Below, in pieces: positions 42,601 through 53,660 of a DNA stretch of 64,000 bases. Within the stretch, counting starts at the first letter, position 1; each line of letters opens with the position of its first letter. The notes beneath the pieces were generated by a model, which was given only the letters and a program-made list of their open reading frames with translations, searched no databases and was not told the origin of the DNA. Where the stretch lies: the NCBI GenBank assembly GCA_023525975.1, contig CM042035.1:33881001-33945000 (forward strand), given 5' to 3'. The translations under genes and the position numbers were made by a program. This stretch comes from Smallanthus sonchifolius. Its lineage: Eukaryota > Streptophyta > Magnoliopsida > Asterales > Asteraceae.

Positions 42601-44128
42601 AACCTCTTTTAGTAAATTAAACTTTTCGGGTTAAACGGGGTATCCGACCACATCGGTCTTGACAACAATTTGATTATGAAGTAAGGGATCAATTATGAAG
42701 TTTTGGAATAGTTTATGAAGTAAAGGAACGATTTGATCAATCAGGAAGTCAAGCGGTTTTCAAATTTTGATTTTCTGACAGTCGTTCGAGTCTTATCAGA
42801 TAATCTAAAATTCAGGAAAAGTAAAATCTTTTTGGATTTTTGAATATGTAATGCTGAAAATAATATCAACAAGATATATACACGCATGACTTAGTAAGAA
42901 TGATCCTTATGAGAAATCATACAGACTTAGTGACCAATGATCTGAGACATTTTGAATTTTGTAGATACAACTATACAATGGTATTTACACATCTTTTTGT
43001 GAGAAAGATCCGAACATGGGATCAGTACTAAACTCATAGCAATCAGCAACATTGCAAATTATCTGAGCTTTAAGTACACTTAGTCAAAATGTGATCATTG
43101 ATATGTTTGTCCATCTTAAACCTATACAGACCTCTTCTCAACACTTACAAGATGATCTTGAAGGATTGAGTCCATTGTCTGTGTGTCCCACAATAGTTAA
43201 GAATTGACTTGAATTACTTTTCAAAACATGTTAATGTTTCAAATCAGCACAACTTACTTAACCAGCCATCATAAGTTCATGAGATCTCAGTTATTCCCTG
43301 TTACTTCTTTACTACACCAATCTTTTTTTTATTTTTTATTTTAGTATTCACACTGATAGCCATCAGCTCATGGACGGCTTCAGCCAGGTATTTACAAGGC
43401 AATATGGCACGTATGCAGCTAACGGTGTTTGTGTTCATCCTATCCCATGGATGGCTTCAACCAGGCTGCAACCCGGTAATATGGCACATATACGGATTCA
43501 GATTCATACTTTTATTTTATTCTTAATCGCATGGACGGCTTCAGCCAGGTATTTACAAGGCAATATGGCACGTATATGACTTCGAAATCTAATTTTTAAT
43601 TTTATAACTACTTTCTGATATCTCATTAAACCGATGATAACTGGTGTGCACAGAATGAGAAACACCTTCAGTTTCTAATGTTGATTTTCGTCAATCCTTT
43701 CACCATTATGTGACTCACAAGACAATATCTAATATGGTATAGATTGATCATCAATGGTCGAGATTCAGTAAGATAAGCCTATCAATGCATCACATGTCGA
43801 CTTAGTGTGACTATTCACTATGACATTAAATGCAATGTGCTTCATACATATGGTTAGTGTGCCATCACTTCCCAAAGGTTGGATACGATTTCTCATTTTT
43901 GAGATTTTCAGATGTTTTTGGGTATTAGATTGTACAAAAATGGAAAATCTTTTTGGAGTCTCAGATAACTAGCGTCTGTGTACTATCATTTTTCTCAGCG
44001 AGAGATCATTTTCTTACTGACATTTTCTCCCCCTAAAATTTTAAAATGAAAAATCTTTTCGAGTTTTTGAGATTTTTAATAAACGCAAGAAAGAAAAATA
44101 TATACAGGAACGTAATTGATAAAAATGA
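42601..44128 (-). other. Non-coding spacer downstream of TE-9 pol
   Basis: No coding frame is supported. It holds a threefold repeat (43370-43575) and a purine-tract-like sequence (minus TTTTAGGGGGAG, 44027-44038) 0.1 kb after RNase H, reminiscent of an additional polypurine tract. Confidence 0.6.
43370..43575. repeat. Three spaced copies of a 46-bp repeat
   Basis: Copies begin at about 43370, 43449 and 43530, each with CATGGACGGCTTCAGCCAGG-like and AATATGGCACGTAT-like parts. The middle copy is the most diverged. The period is about 80 bp. Function unknown. Confidence 0.8.
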
Positions 44129-47100
44129 TTATTGACTCGACTCTTGGTCCGGAACAACGTCATCCTTCTTTTTCATGCCGTTTACCTCTAACAAGAATAA
44201 AAATCTTGGTTTATCAAAGGCTTTTGTATAGAGGTCGGCCTTTTGGAAATCAGTGTTAATTTGAACCACATCAATAAGTTTCTTTTCAAAACAATCACGA
44301 ATGAAGTGATATTTTATACCGATGTGTTTGGTTTTTGAATGCTGAACCGGATTCTTAGTGATAGCTATGGCAGCATAATTATCTACATAAATAGGAGTGT
44401 TAGAGAATTGCAAACCGTAGTCTCGAAGTTGCTGTTGAATCCAGATAATCTGAGGACAGCAACTGGCAGCAGCGATGTATTCAGCTTCACATGTAGAAGT
44501 AGCCACTGAAGTCTGCTTTTTGCATTGCCATGTCACAAGACGGTTTCCAAAGAACTCACACCCTGCAGATGTAGACTTGAAGTCTGTTTTGCAACCACCA
44601 TAATCAAAATCACTATATGTAGTAAGCTCAAAGTTATCATCATTAGAGTACCATAATCCAAGATCAGGAGTACCCTTCAGATAACGAAAAATCCTTTTGA
44701 CAGCAATTAAGTGGGAGACTTTTGGTTTTGACTGATATCGGGCACAGAGACACGTGGCGAACATGATGTCTGGTCGAGATGCCGTGAGATACATGAGAGA
44801 TCCGATCATGGCTCGATAGAGAGTAGCATCAATATACACCCCTTGTCATCAGGCGAAATCCCGTGATTGATCGCCAATGGAGTACCAGTAGGTTTGGCAT
44901 CAGTCACACTGAATCGGCTCTGTATGTCTCCAACATAATTGGTTTGATGAAGGAAAATCCCTGTCTCAGATTGATCTACTTGTAGCCCTAGAAAGAACTT
45001 CATCTCTCCCATGGAACTCATCTCGAACTTGTCCTGCATAACTTTTTCAAATTCTTTGCACAGAACATCATTCGTCGATCCGAAAATAATGTCATCCACG
45101 TATACCTGTACCATTTAAAGTTCTCCACCCTTTTCTAGAATAAACAACGTGCAGTCGATGACACCTCTTCTAAATCCATTGTTCAGAAGATGAGTGGAAA
45201 GTGTCTCGTACCACGCTCGCGGAGCTTGGTGCAATCCGTACAGTGCCTTGTCCAATTTATAGACACGGTCACGATGCATAGGATCTTCAAACCCGAGAGG
45301 TTGACTGACGTATACGACTTCACTGATTTCTCCATGAAGGAATGCACTCTTTACATCCATTTGATAGACTTTGAACCTTTTGTAGGATGCATAAGCAAGA
45401 AAAATTCGAATTGCTTCCAGACGAGCAACCGGTGCAAACACTTCATTGTAATCTATACCTTCAATTTGCCTAAATCCCTGAACGACCAAACGAGCCTTAT
45501 TTTTTATGACTATTCCTTGATCATCCCTTTTGCAACGAAGAAGCCATCGAGTACCAATCTTCTTAGCTCCTTTTGGTAAATCAGCTAACTTCCAAACTCT
45601 GAGCTTCTGAAATTGGAGTAGTTCTTCCTGCATTGCATTTACCCAAGATTCTTCTTTTAAAGCATCTGTTATAGACCGTGGTTCCATTTGCGAGACGAAA
45701 CATGAATGCGCACAATCGTTGACCACACCAGATTCCATGATTTCTGAGTAGACTCCAGAGTTGATCTGACCCCTATTTTTGACACCAGATGTGGGATCAC
45801 CAATAATGTTCTGTTGAGGATGAATTCTATCAATCCTACCCACAGGATGAACAGGAACCTCAACAGTTTGATCAAGGTTTGTGATACTCTGTTCAATTGC
45901 CATAGAATGTGAAACATCATCACTCAATTGTACAACATCATGGGAAGGATCTTCAATCAGCTGGTCTATTTCTTGTCGAGAATCCTCATACTCTGAAGAA
46001 GAAGAAGAAGAAGAGTCATCATCCTGTGTGACTTGTGTGTTATTGGAGGACTCAGGAATGTCAGATGATGAGGGAGTAGGTTGCACATGTTCATCAGGTG
46101 CGTTTTGAGCATCATATATCATTTGAACATCAACCTCCTCATCTGAACATTCTGGAGGAAGATTAAACGAGGCAAAAAGTTCTTCATAATCAAACATCCA
46201 AGGAAGACCTTTTCCAGCAGCAGGAGAGTTGTACTTTTGAACATCAACATGGTACCATTCTTCTACATTCCCAGAAGCTTTGTTGTAAACTCTTTTATTG
46301 GGAGTGTTGTACCCTAAGAAGTAACCTTCCTCTACTTTCTCGTTAAACTTGCCATGAGCATCTTTTTTTAACATGGTACATGGAGCGTCGAACGGTTCAA
46401 GATATTGTAAGTTCGGTTTCCGTCGATGCAACAATTCAAAGCAAGTTTTATCGTGACGCTTGACAACTAAAACCCAGTTGAGCGTGTAACACGCATTAGC
46501 AATAGCTTCATTCCAGAACTGCACGGGTAAGTTTGAGTCAGCGAGCATAGTCCTTGCCACTTCTATCAAGGTCCGATTCTTCCTCTCAGCAACACCGTTC
46601 ATTTGTGGAACATATGGCGCACTGAATTCATGGTGAATACCAAGTTTTTGACAGAAAGTTTCCATAAGGTGATTTTTAAATTCAGTACCATTGTCCGAAC
46701 GGATCCTCCTAACCTTTAACTTATACAGAGACTCCAATTTGGTAATCAGAATCTCCACATATTCAAAAGTCTTAGATTTTTCTTTCAAGAACATCACCCA
46801 AGAATATCTCGAATACTCATCCGTCACAACCAAACAATATAAGTCTCCAGCAATGCTCTTCTGGTTGATAGGACCAAACAAGTCCATGTGTAAGAGCTCT
46901 AGTGGTATAGTGATGGAATGTTGAGATTTGGGTTTATGAGATTTCTTGGTTTGTTTGCCTTTCTTGCAAGAAACACACAAGTCAGTAAGATGAAAACATT
47001 TCACAGTGACTCCTTCAACAAGATTTTTGTGCACCAAATGATTCATTTTTCTGAGACTGAGATGTCCCATTCTTTTGTGCCATAAAATATAATCCTTCTC

Positions 47101-47532
47101 AGTGGCTTTTAAAACAAAACATGATGCTGTGGACACTGAGGATGATGCTTGTGACATGTCAAGAATATAAAGATCATTCACTCTTGGAGCAGACATAATC
47201 ACCATGTCTTCTGGAATCATAAACTCCTTTTTCAAGATATAACAGTGCTTGTCATCAAAAAGAACCTTGAACTCCTTATCACAGATTTGAGAAACAGAAA
47301 GCAAGTTGTTATCCAACTGTTTGACAAAGTTGACCTTCTCAAAGCTGACAGCTCCATTAGACAGTGTTCCCTGAGCTGAGATAAAACCACCTTTATCGCC
47401 TGCAAATGAAACATAGCCCCCTTTGATATTTCTGACGTCGAAAAGGAGAGCTAAGTTCCCAGTCATGTGCCTGGATGCCCCACTATCAATAATCCAATTA
47501 TTGCTAATAGGATTGTAAAGGATAACCTGCAC
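44129..47532 (-). pseudogene. TE-9 pol: protease, integrase, RT and RNase H
   Basis: The main frame (47532-45115, 805 codons) contains the protease (NNWIIDSGASRHMTGN), the integrase zinc domain (LWHKRMGHLSLRKMNHL ... CVSCKKGK), HMDLFGPINQ, RRIRSDNGTEF, PQMNGVAERKNR and the RT up to TLFILEKGGEL. A single TAA at 45115 separates this from MVQVYVDDIIFGS (catalytic YVDD). A frameshift near 44825 precedes the RNase H with YSDFDYGG, CEAEYIAAASC and VDNYAAIAITKNP, ending at 44129. All catalytic motifs are present, so only two lesions separate this copy from a complete polyprotein. Together these domains mature the particle, copy the RNA and insert the cDNA. Confidence 0.93.
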
Positions 47533-47566
47533 AAGAAGGAAAGTAATTAGTTTAGGTTAGGAACCC
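47527..47566 (-). promoter_or_regulatory. Splice-acceptor-like signal at the gag-pol boundary of TE-9
   Basis: The minus strand shows CTAAACTAAT, a C/T-rich run CTTTCCTTCTTG and TGCAG|GTT. It is close to a model plant branch site, pyrimidine tract and acceptor. The gag stop lies just upstream and the protease frame starts in phase 0 after AG. Confidence 0.5.
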
Positions 47567-49312
47567 AAGCCTTTACGGTCTTAGGTTTCCCAGTCTCATC
47601 TACAACAGTACAATCCATCCACTGTCCTTGTGGACTTTTGGAACAACCACTTGACTTTGAAGTACAGTCGTCAGAAGCATCATCTGATTTTGCTTTCCAC
47701 ACATGTTGTTTGTGCAACGACTGTTTGTGGTAAACAGTGGATTGCTTAACGATTTGTACAGGTGTGGAACTCGAATCAGAGACCAACAAGTCATGCATCT
47801 TTTGTTTAACTTTCTTTTGATGAACTTGTTGTTGGGTAAAAGAGTTATATTTTGACTTTAAAAACTTTTGTTTATTTTCTAGAAAATGGTTAACTCTTTT
47901 ACTTGGCTTCTAAAGATAAGGACAGTTGACAACAACGTGTCCTTTTGTACCGCACTCAAAACAGTATCTCCGCTCAACCAACCTCGGAGATCTGTATTGA
48001 TTTTCACTTTGGTGAGTTTTTGAACCACCAGCCTTAGCTTCTTTTTGTTCAGCTGAAGAGAGTGACTTGTTTGATTGAACAGACTCTCCAGCTTTAACAA
48101 AAATAACCTTTTTGATTGAGGCTTTGGTTACTTGACTCTTTTGATCAGAAGTAGTGGGATAAGATGGACGGCGATTGGTCTGTTTAATTTTAAAAACATT
48201 TTTAGAAGCAGATTTTGAAATACCAATGCTGTCATTCTGTCGAGCAGACGAGTTTTTGTGTCCCAAACCACGAGTAGGGCACTCATCGTCGTCTTCATCC
48301 CACTCTTCTACCATTCCATCAACACACTGGGACTCCGAGGTCGAAGCACCATTATCGTTAACCTTTGGTTGAGAAATTTTGTTTTCGGTTGGATCAACGA
48401 CAAGTGGCGTTTTGACCTTAAAGTCAGTGATTGGGTTATCATCCGGTGTGTTTACCATAGTATTCAACACCGGTGGAGGACAATTGTTATACCCAAACCC
48501 AGCATTTTTCTTTCTTGGACGCTGTGAAATCATGTAATCAAGAATGTAAGAAGCATTTGAATAACTTTTCAACTTTTGATTTAAATTTTCATAATCACAT
48601 TCGACAAGCGCCAGCTTTTTCTTTGTTTCATCAATCGTGTTTAAATAAAAGGTGATGGCATTTTGTTTGTTGAGAACACTGATTTCTAATTCATGAACTT
48701 GCCTGTTTAAAAGATCAATTTTGTTTTTGAAGGCAAGTTCGTTTCCCTTTAAAACACGGTTTACTTCAAGACAATCAGTTAAAACAGCAATTAAGTCTGT
48801 GTTGTGACTTTTAAGTGCCACAACTTTCTTTTCAAGTTCATCACAAATTAAACACGGTTGAGATTCAGACTCACTTTCAAAACTTTCAGAATTTACCTGA
48901 GTGCCTGTGGATGTTTTTACCATAAAAGCACAGCTACAGGTAGATTCAGAAGAGGAATTGTTATCATCTACATCAGCTGTCGATTGACTTGAAGAGACGA
49001 CAGATGATTTATCTTCATTCTCAGCTGTGAAGCCAGAACTGTTTGAAGATGTGTAGTCTTCAGCTGATGAACTTTCTAAAGCAATCTCTCTCTCAGCATC
49101 AGAATCTGATTCTTCATTGATTTCTACAGCCTTTGCCATGTAAGCTCTATCCCCTGAACTGCCATCAGCTCCAAATTTAAAAGACCAATCAACAGTCTCA
49201 TCTGTTTGAACAACCATAGCTTTTGTTCCACTTGAAGTGCCCTTATCTTGTGCAAGAGTAACTGGAACAAGGTTTGTTTCTGTATTTTGAGTTTGTGGCT
49301 TCGGTTGGCTTT
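47547..49312 (-). pseudogene. TE-9 gag, C-terminal two thirds
   Basis: The frame is open right up to the junction with the TE-8 LTR at 49312 (upstream of MVVQTDETVDWSFKFG), so the first gag domain and first knuckle were deleted rather than degraded. What remains is an acidic Ser-rich region, a coiled coil with CLICDELEKKVVALKSHNTD (about 48860-48540), GFGYNNCPPPVLN, acidic VEEWDEDDDE, a basic region, a zinc knuckle (CFECGTKGHVVVNC, about 47960), a stop at 47910, then the same frame to DETGKPKTVKAWVPN and the terminal stop at 47547. Confidence 0.88.
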
Positions 49313-49667
49313 GAGGCTAACTTAATAAGTTTGTTTCTTAATATGTTCGCTTAAGTCTATCTGATGTGAACTTGTTAAGTTCGCTTAGTCTGTTAGAGGC
49401 TAACTTAATAAGTTCGCTTATAGCAGGTCAAATGGTTATATATATGTGTGTTTACAGAGTCAGTCGTAATCGAGACACAGAACAGAGAATTATCTGATTG
49501 AGTCTATAAACTCTACTATGATTTGGAATACAATTAAGAATGTTATTTACGTGATTGTTTACATTGTCTTTTATGCATATAAACGTTGATTCATTGGATT
49601 CCGCACTCCGAGTTAACGTCACATCTTATCACGAGATCGATCAGTAGAAGCGCCATGAGGACCTACA
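49313..49667 (+). repeat. 3' LTR of TE-8 (5' part missing)
   Basis: It aligns with the last 355 bp of 36220-36695, including three palindromes, TATATATA (49437-49444) and the ACCTACA end. Similarity starts abruptly at 49313, where TE-9 gag ends. GTTGG follows immediately as the target duplication. Confidence 0.9.
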
Positions 49668-50575
49668 GTTGGTTGATGAACCTTCTAATTCGACACAGGC
49701 TCAGGGGGAGATTCATACAAATTTACACTCGGAGATACCAATTAATCAGGATATGTCTTATCAATCTGATACAACTCAAGTTGATGTGTTGCCGGTTCCT
49801 GAAGTTGCATCAATCAAGGAACTCAAAGATCATCCGGTGACGAATATAATTGGGAATCTGCGAGATGGAGTGCAAACGCGTTCTATTCTTGACAATACTT
49901 GTTTATATACAGGTATTAAAGATTCTGGTGTTCTTGATGTTTGCTCACTTTCCTGTTTTATTTCTCAGGTCGAACCAAAGAATGTCAAAATGGTGTTAAG
50001 TGATAACAATTGGATAGAGGCCATGCAGGAAGAACTTGCTCAATTTGACAAACTCAAGGTTTGGAATCTTGTTGATCTTCCGAAGGGTATGTATCCAATT
50101 GGTACAAAGTGGGTGTTTAAATGCTAGAAAGATGATCGAGGTGTTGTGGTAGGAAATAAGGCTAGGCTAGTTGTACAAGGTTTCAATCAACAGGAGGGTA
50201 TTGATTACACGGAGGTTTATGCGCTGTTGCTAGGCTTAAAGCTATAAGGTTGTTTCTGGCTTTTTCTTCTTACAAAGGGTTTAAGGTGTTTCAATTAGAT
50301 GTCAAAAGTGCTTTCTTATATGGTAAAATCAAGGAGGAAGTTTTTGTGTGTCAGCCACCGGGGTTTGAAGATCCGCTTAATCCGTCTAAAGTTTTCAAGC
50401 TTGATAAAGCTCTCTATGGTCTTCATCAAGCTCCTCGTGCGTGGTATGAAACATTGTCTACACATCTTTTGGAAAATGATTTTGTTCGTGGGAAAATTGA
50501 CTCGACTTTATTCATTAAGAAAGCAGGGGGAGAATACCTACTGGTGCAGATATATGTAGATGATATTATTTTTGG
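49668..50575 (+). pseudogene. TE-5 reverse transcriptase, N-terminal and central part
   Basis: It resumes the TE-5 polyprotein after TE-8: a linker (DEPSNSTQAQGEIH), WIEAMQEELAQFDKLKVWNL, GTKWVFKC, a TAG at about 50127, RLVVQGFNQQEGIDYTEVYA, a frameshift near 50225, QLDVKSAFLYGKI, ALYGLHQAPRAWYE and YVDDIIFG. Sequence then switches to TE-10 at 50576, so the thumb and RNase H are missing. Confidence 0.92.
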
Positions 50576-51544
50576 CTTATATATGTGGAATCATATGATT
50601 CAGGTACGTGGATCCAACTATTATCTGGATTATGAATTCAATGGAATCAGTAAAGATAATTCATCAATATGATCCAATGGCTAGTATATGTTTGATAGAT
50701 GTTGTAAAGTACATATCTTGATTATACTTCAAATTGAATGCTTTTCGGGACATGGGCACTGAAGCAAATCAAATGAATAGTGCTAAGGACATAACCCGAA
50801 ACTGATCTCATAAGACACTCTTTATTAAAAGCTAATATTCTTTATCTGATAGTGATCTTTTAACACACACACCTAGGCATAAAATGGGTTCAAATCATAG
50901 TTGTAACATATGCAATTATGTTTTCACACTACTAATGGTTTAGTGACGCTTTTAGTCTACTAACAATTCAAATTATATGCATACACAACACTATCATTTC
51001 CTATTTGTGCAGTCTCAGAAGTTTAGATCAAAACATATAATTCAGATATATTAACATAAAGCACCAACAAGTCAATCTAAGGTCATGTGTGAAAGAACAT
51101 CTACTAATGTACTATCATCTATTCTTTTTTACTTCAAGTAATGTCGATTTTATCTTTTTCAATTTGTTTGGCTTTTTCAAAATCTTTATGAAAGAAAGTA
51201 AAACAAACGAAAATAAAATCTTCCATGAAAACATTTTATGAAAAAATATTTTACTTGGTTACTCAGGATTAAGCAAGTCATTCAATTAAAAACTCAAACC
51301 GCTGTAATCATGTAATTGAATTTCTTTGCCTTTGTCACCAACACAGTTCTGTACTCCCCCTGTCCTGTAGACTCCCCCTCAACTAGTCAAATGGTTGCAT
51401 GAACGACTTTATGCTCACCATCGTCATCCTAAGTTTCAGGTTATCATTTGGACTTTGTAAAACACTTTTCAAAACAATGTGTGTGACATATTCTCCCCCT
51501 TGAGCATCAAGTCATTGAATCAAATAGATTTCTCAGTTATCAAC
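50576..51544 (-). other. TE-10 post-pol spacer with three purine tracts
   Basis: It is homologous to the spacer downstream of TE-4 pol and has no ORF. CTCCCCCT-type runs (purine on the minus strand) occur near 51353, 51371 and 51492. The last is next to the deletion junction at about 51545. Confidence 0.7.
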
Positions 51545-53170
51545 AACTCTTTACTCTTGCAGATGTCATTCCCTGTCATGTGCTTAGAACCACCACTATT
51601 AACAACCAAAATGGTATTAATAGTCCTTCTTGGTTAATCTTGCACATCTAACAAGAAAACATTAATTTGAAATTGGGACCTAAGCCATGGTAGTCATGGG
51701 TCGTCCATCTTTATCAAAATAATAAACCTCACTCCAGATTTTGTAACATGTTTTGATTCAGGCTTCATCTTCTCAGGAACTACATGCTTCTTCCCTTTTA
51801 TTTTTGTAAGGACAGTTCACCACAATGTGTCCCATATCATTACAATTAAAACATGTACGACTGTCTTTATAATCTCTGACATATGGAACTCTCCTTGAAT
51901 TTGAAGAACTTCCAAATGTATAATTTCCAGATGAGTTACAATCAACCTTTGAGTCTTCTTTCTTAACCTCTTTCGGTATCCCCTCTACCTTATCTTCATC
52001 AAATATTCATCATCACTCTCATCAGAATATACCATATCTTCACCTGTGACTAGATTCACTTTCAACACAGTCTTAGGATCTAAATCCTCATCTTTTATAA
52101 TCTCAGGTGTAACAGAATAATTTCCGTTAAATGGTGGAGGAACATAACCAACACCACTAGTTCCTTTCCCCTCTTTAGTATTATCATGATAATGTCCTAA
52201 TAAGAATGATGAATTTCCAAAGCATTCTAACTTTCTATGCAATCTGATAACCTCTGCTTTAGAGTCAGCTAGTTCCTTATCTTTCTCAACAAGATCATTA
52301 TTTCTTTTCTCAATTTCTGCAAAGGACATATCTAGGTGATATGCCTGCTCTTTGATCTTCAAAGTCAGAGAACTTATATCCCTCTTCAATGATTCTATCC
52401 TTTCAATACACACATTCTCATTATCCTTTAATTTCTGGTTTACCGTGTGCATCGATTTCATATCACAAATTAGGTTTACGTTGTCATCCATAACCCTCAT
52501 CATTTTATCCTTCACTGAAATACAGTTAGAACAAAATGTTTCAGAGTTAGAAACTACCTCAGGTTTTATTTCTGAAGAAGATGCACCAGGAGCCATGAAT
52601 ACGTCATCATCAGCTTCACCCTTTTTACAGACTCCGCATCAATTTCTGATACACTCAGATCATCTTCAACGGTCTAAAAGCTTTCTTCAGTCATCACATC
52701 AGTCTCAGTAGATTAGAACGAATACTCTCAATATCAGTTAAATCTGCAGAAGAATCACTTTGAGAATCACCCTGCTTCTCCAATACTTCTTTGATCAAGA
52801 CCACAAATGCTTGAGAAGTTGCTTCACCCTTTTTTCTTCAATGCTTCCCATAGATCTCTTGAAGTTGGACACTTCCCGAGACTATGAATTATTTCTTTTG
52901 TTAAAGATATCGTTAACGTTTCACACGTTTTCATCTCTCGATCAAACTTCTGCTTTTCTACTTTAGTAAGAGCTGTCACTAGTTTAGCAACATCACAAAA
53001 TTCCAGAAAGTAAAATGTAGGATGCACATATTCTTCTGTTATTGGTCTCCAAAAATTTTCATCAGTTTCTGATACGAACTGTTCGAACCGGACTTTCTAG
53101 CCACTGTAATCTGATATGCACAAAAGCCTCGGTGGCATAGTTCCAATCTCATTATCATCACATGAAATTG
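51545..53170 (-). pseudogene. TE-10 gag and protease start
   Basis: Minus strand from about 53170: a decayed UBN2-type domain (53027-52824 with HPTFYFLEFCDVAKLV), an acidic region, a well-kept coiled-coil part (52596-51985, 203 aa open: NVNLICDMKSMHTVNQKL, LDMSFAEIEKRN, VGYVPPPFNGNY), a zinc knuckle (CFNCNDMGHIVVNC, about 51855), a stop after AxVPISN, and protease start VVNSGGSKHMTGN near 51580, where DSG has become NSG. The first knuckle is not visible. It matches TE-5 gag closely. Confidence 0.85.
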
Positions 53171-53660
53171 ACAATTTGAAATTTTTACGAAAATATCCGG
53201 AAAAAATTTCCCGCCAAAATACTCTTTTTAAAAATTTCAAAATTTCAAAAATGATTCAAAACAACCATATAAGCTTTCCCAAAAAAAATGGACAGGAAGA
53301 ATTTTCCCGCCAAAATTGGACAAGAAGAATCCTTTTTTTAAGAACACTAGCGATTTAGATAAGTTCGCCTGATACTGCCAAAGCGAACTTAATAAGTTCG
53401 CCGAAACTTCACAGAATGAAGCGAACTTGATAAGTTTGCCTGCTAAGTTCGCTTAAACTGAGAGAAGCAAACTTAATAAGTTCGCTTGCTAAGTTCGCCT
53501 GCAACAAATTTCAGCAAATTCGCTTACTACAGCTGTAACAAACTCAGCGACCCAAACACGAACTCAAACCTCCGAAATCATTATTTCTCACAGATTAGAA
53601 GGAATTTGAAGAAATTGAACCGTAGGATTTAGTATTTCATGAATTAGAACACTTCTACGA
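53171..53660 (-). other. TE-10 leader with GCGAACTT array
   Basis: Reverse-complement similarity to the TE-5 leader (26560-26900) is clear, including GTGTTCGAATTG-like and CGTAGGAT-like segments. Palindromes run from 53353 to 53525. No ORF. Confidence 0.75.

Larger units (their letters stand above)
37797..49312 (-). mobile_element. TE-9: Ty1/Copia (SIRE-like) element with ORF3, best preserved Copia copy
   Basis: In minus orientation: gag (from 49312, N-terminus missing), protease-integrase-RT in one long frame, RNase H, a 2.3-kb spacer, ORF3, polypurine tract and a complete 3' LTR. It inserted into TE-8 gag (left flank CTTTA), but the other flank, its 5' LTR, primer site and first gag domain were deleted together with most of TE-8. 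Pol has only one stop and one frameshift, so TE-9 is younger than TE-4. Confidence 0.92.
36220..49667 (+). mobile_element. TE-8: Copia element of the TE-5 family, gutted by TE-9
   Basis: A 5' LTR (36220-36695) and a partial 3' LTR (49313-49667) of the same family are flanked by identical GTTGG (36215-36219 and 49668-49672), proving insertion into TE-5. Between them remain the primer site, leader and the first part of gag. The rest is occupied by TE-9, and the gag end plus all of pol are gone. Confidence 0.92.
25938..50575 (+). mobile_element. TE-5: Ty1/Copia (SIRE-like) element, split by three insertions
   Basis: It starts with a TGTTAGG LTR inserted into TE-4 gag and continues through primer site, leader, gag, protease, integrase and RT. 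It is interrupted at 30021-34179 (TE-6), 34230-34764 (TE-7) and 36220-49667 (TE-8). After removal of these insertions the coding sequence is colinear. It ends abruptly at 50575 inside RT (YVDDIIFG), where TE-10 sequence begins, so RNase H, any ORF3 and the 3' LTR are lost. Confidence 0.92.
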
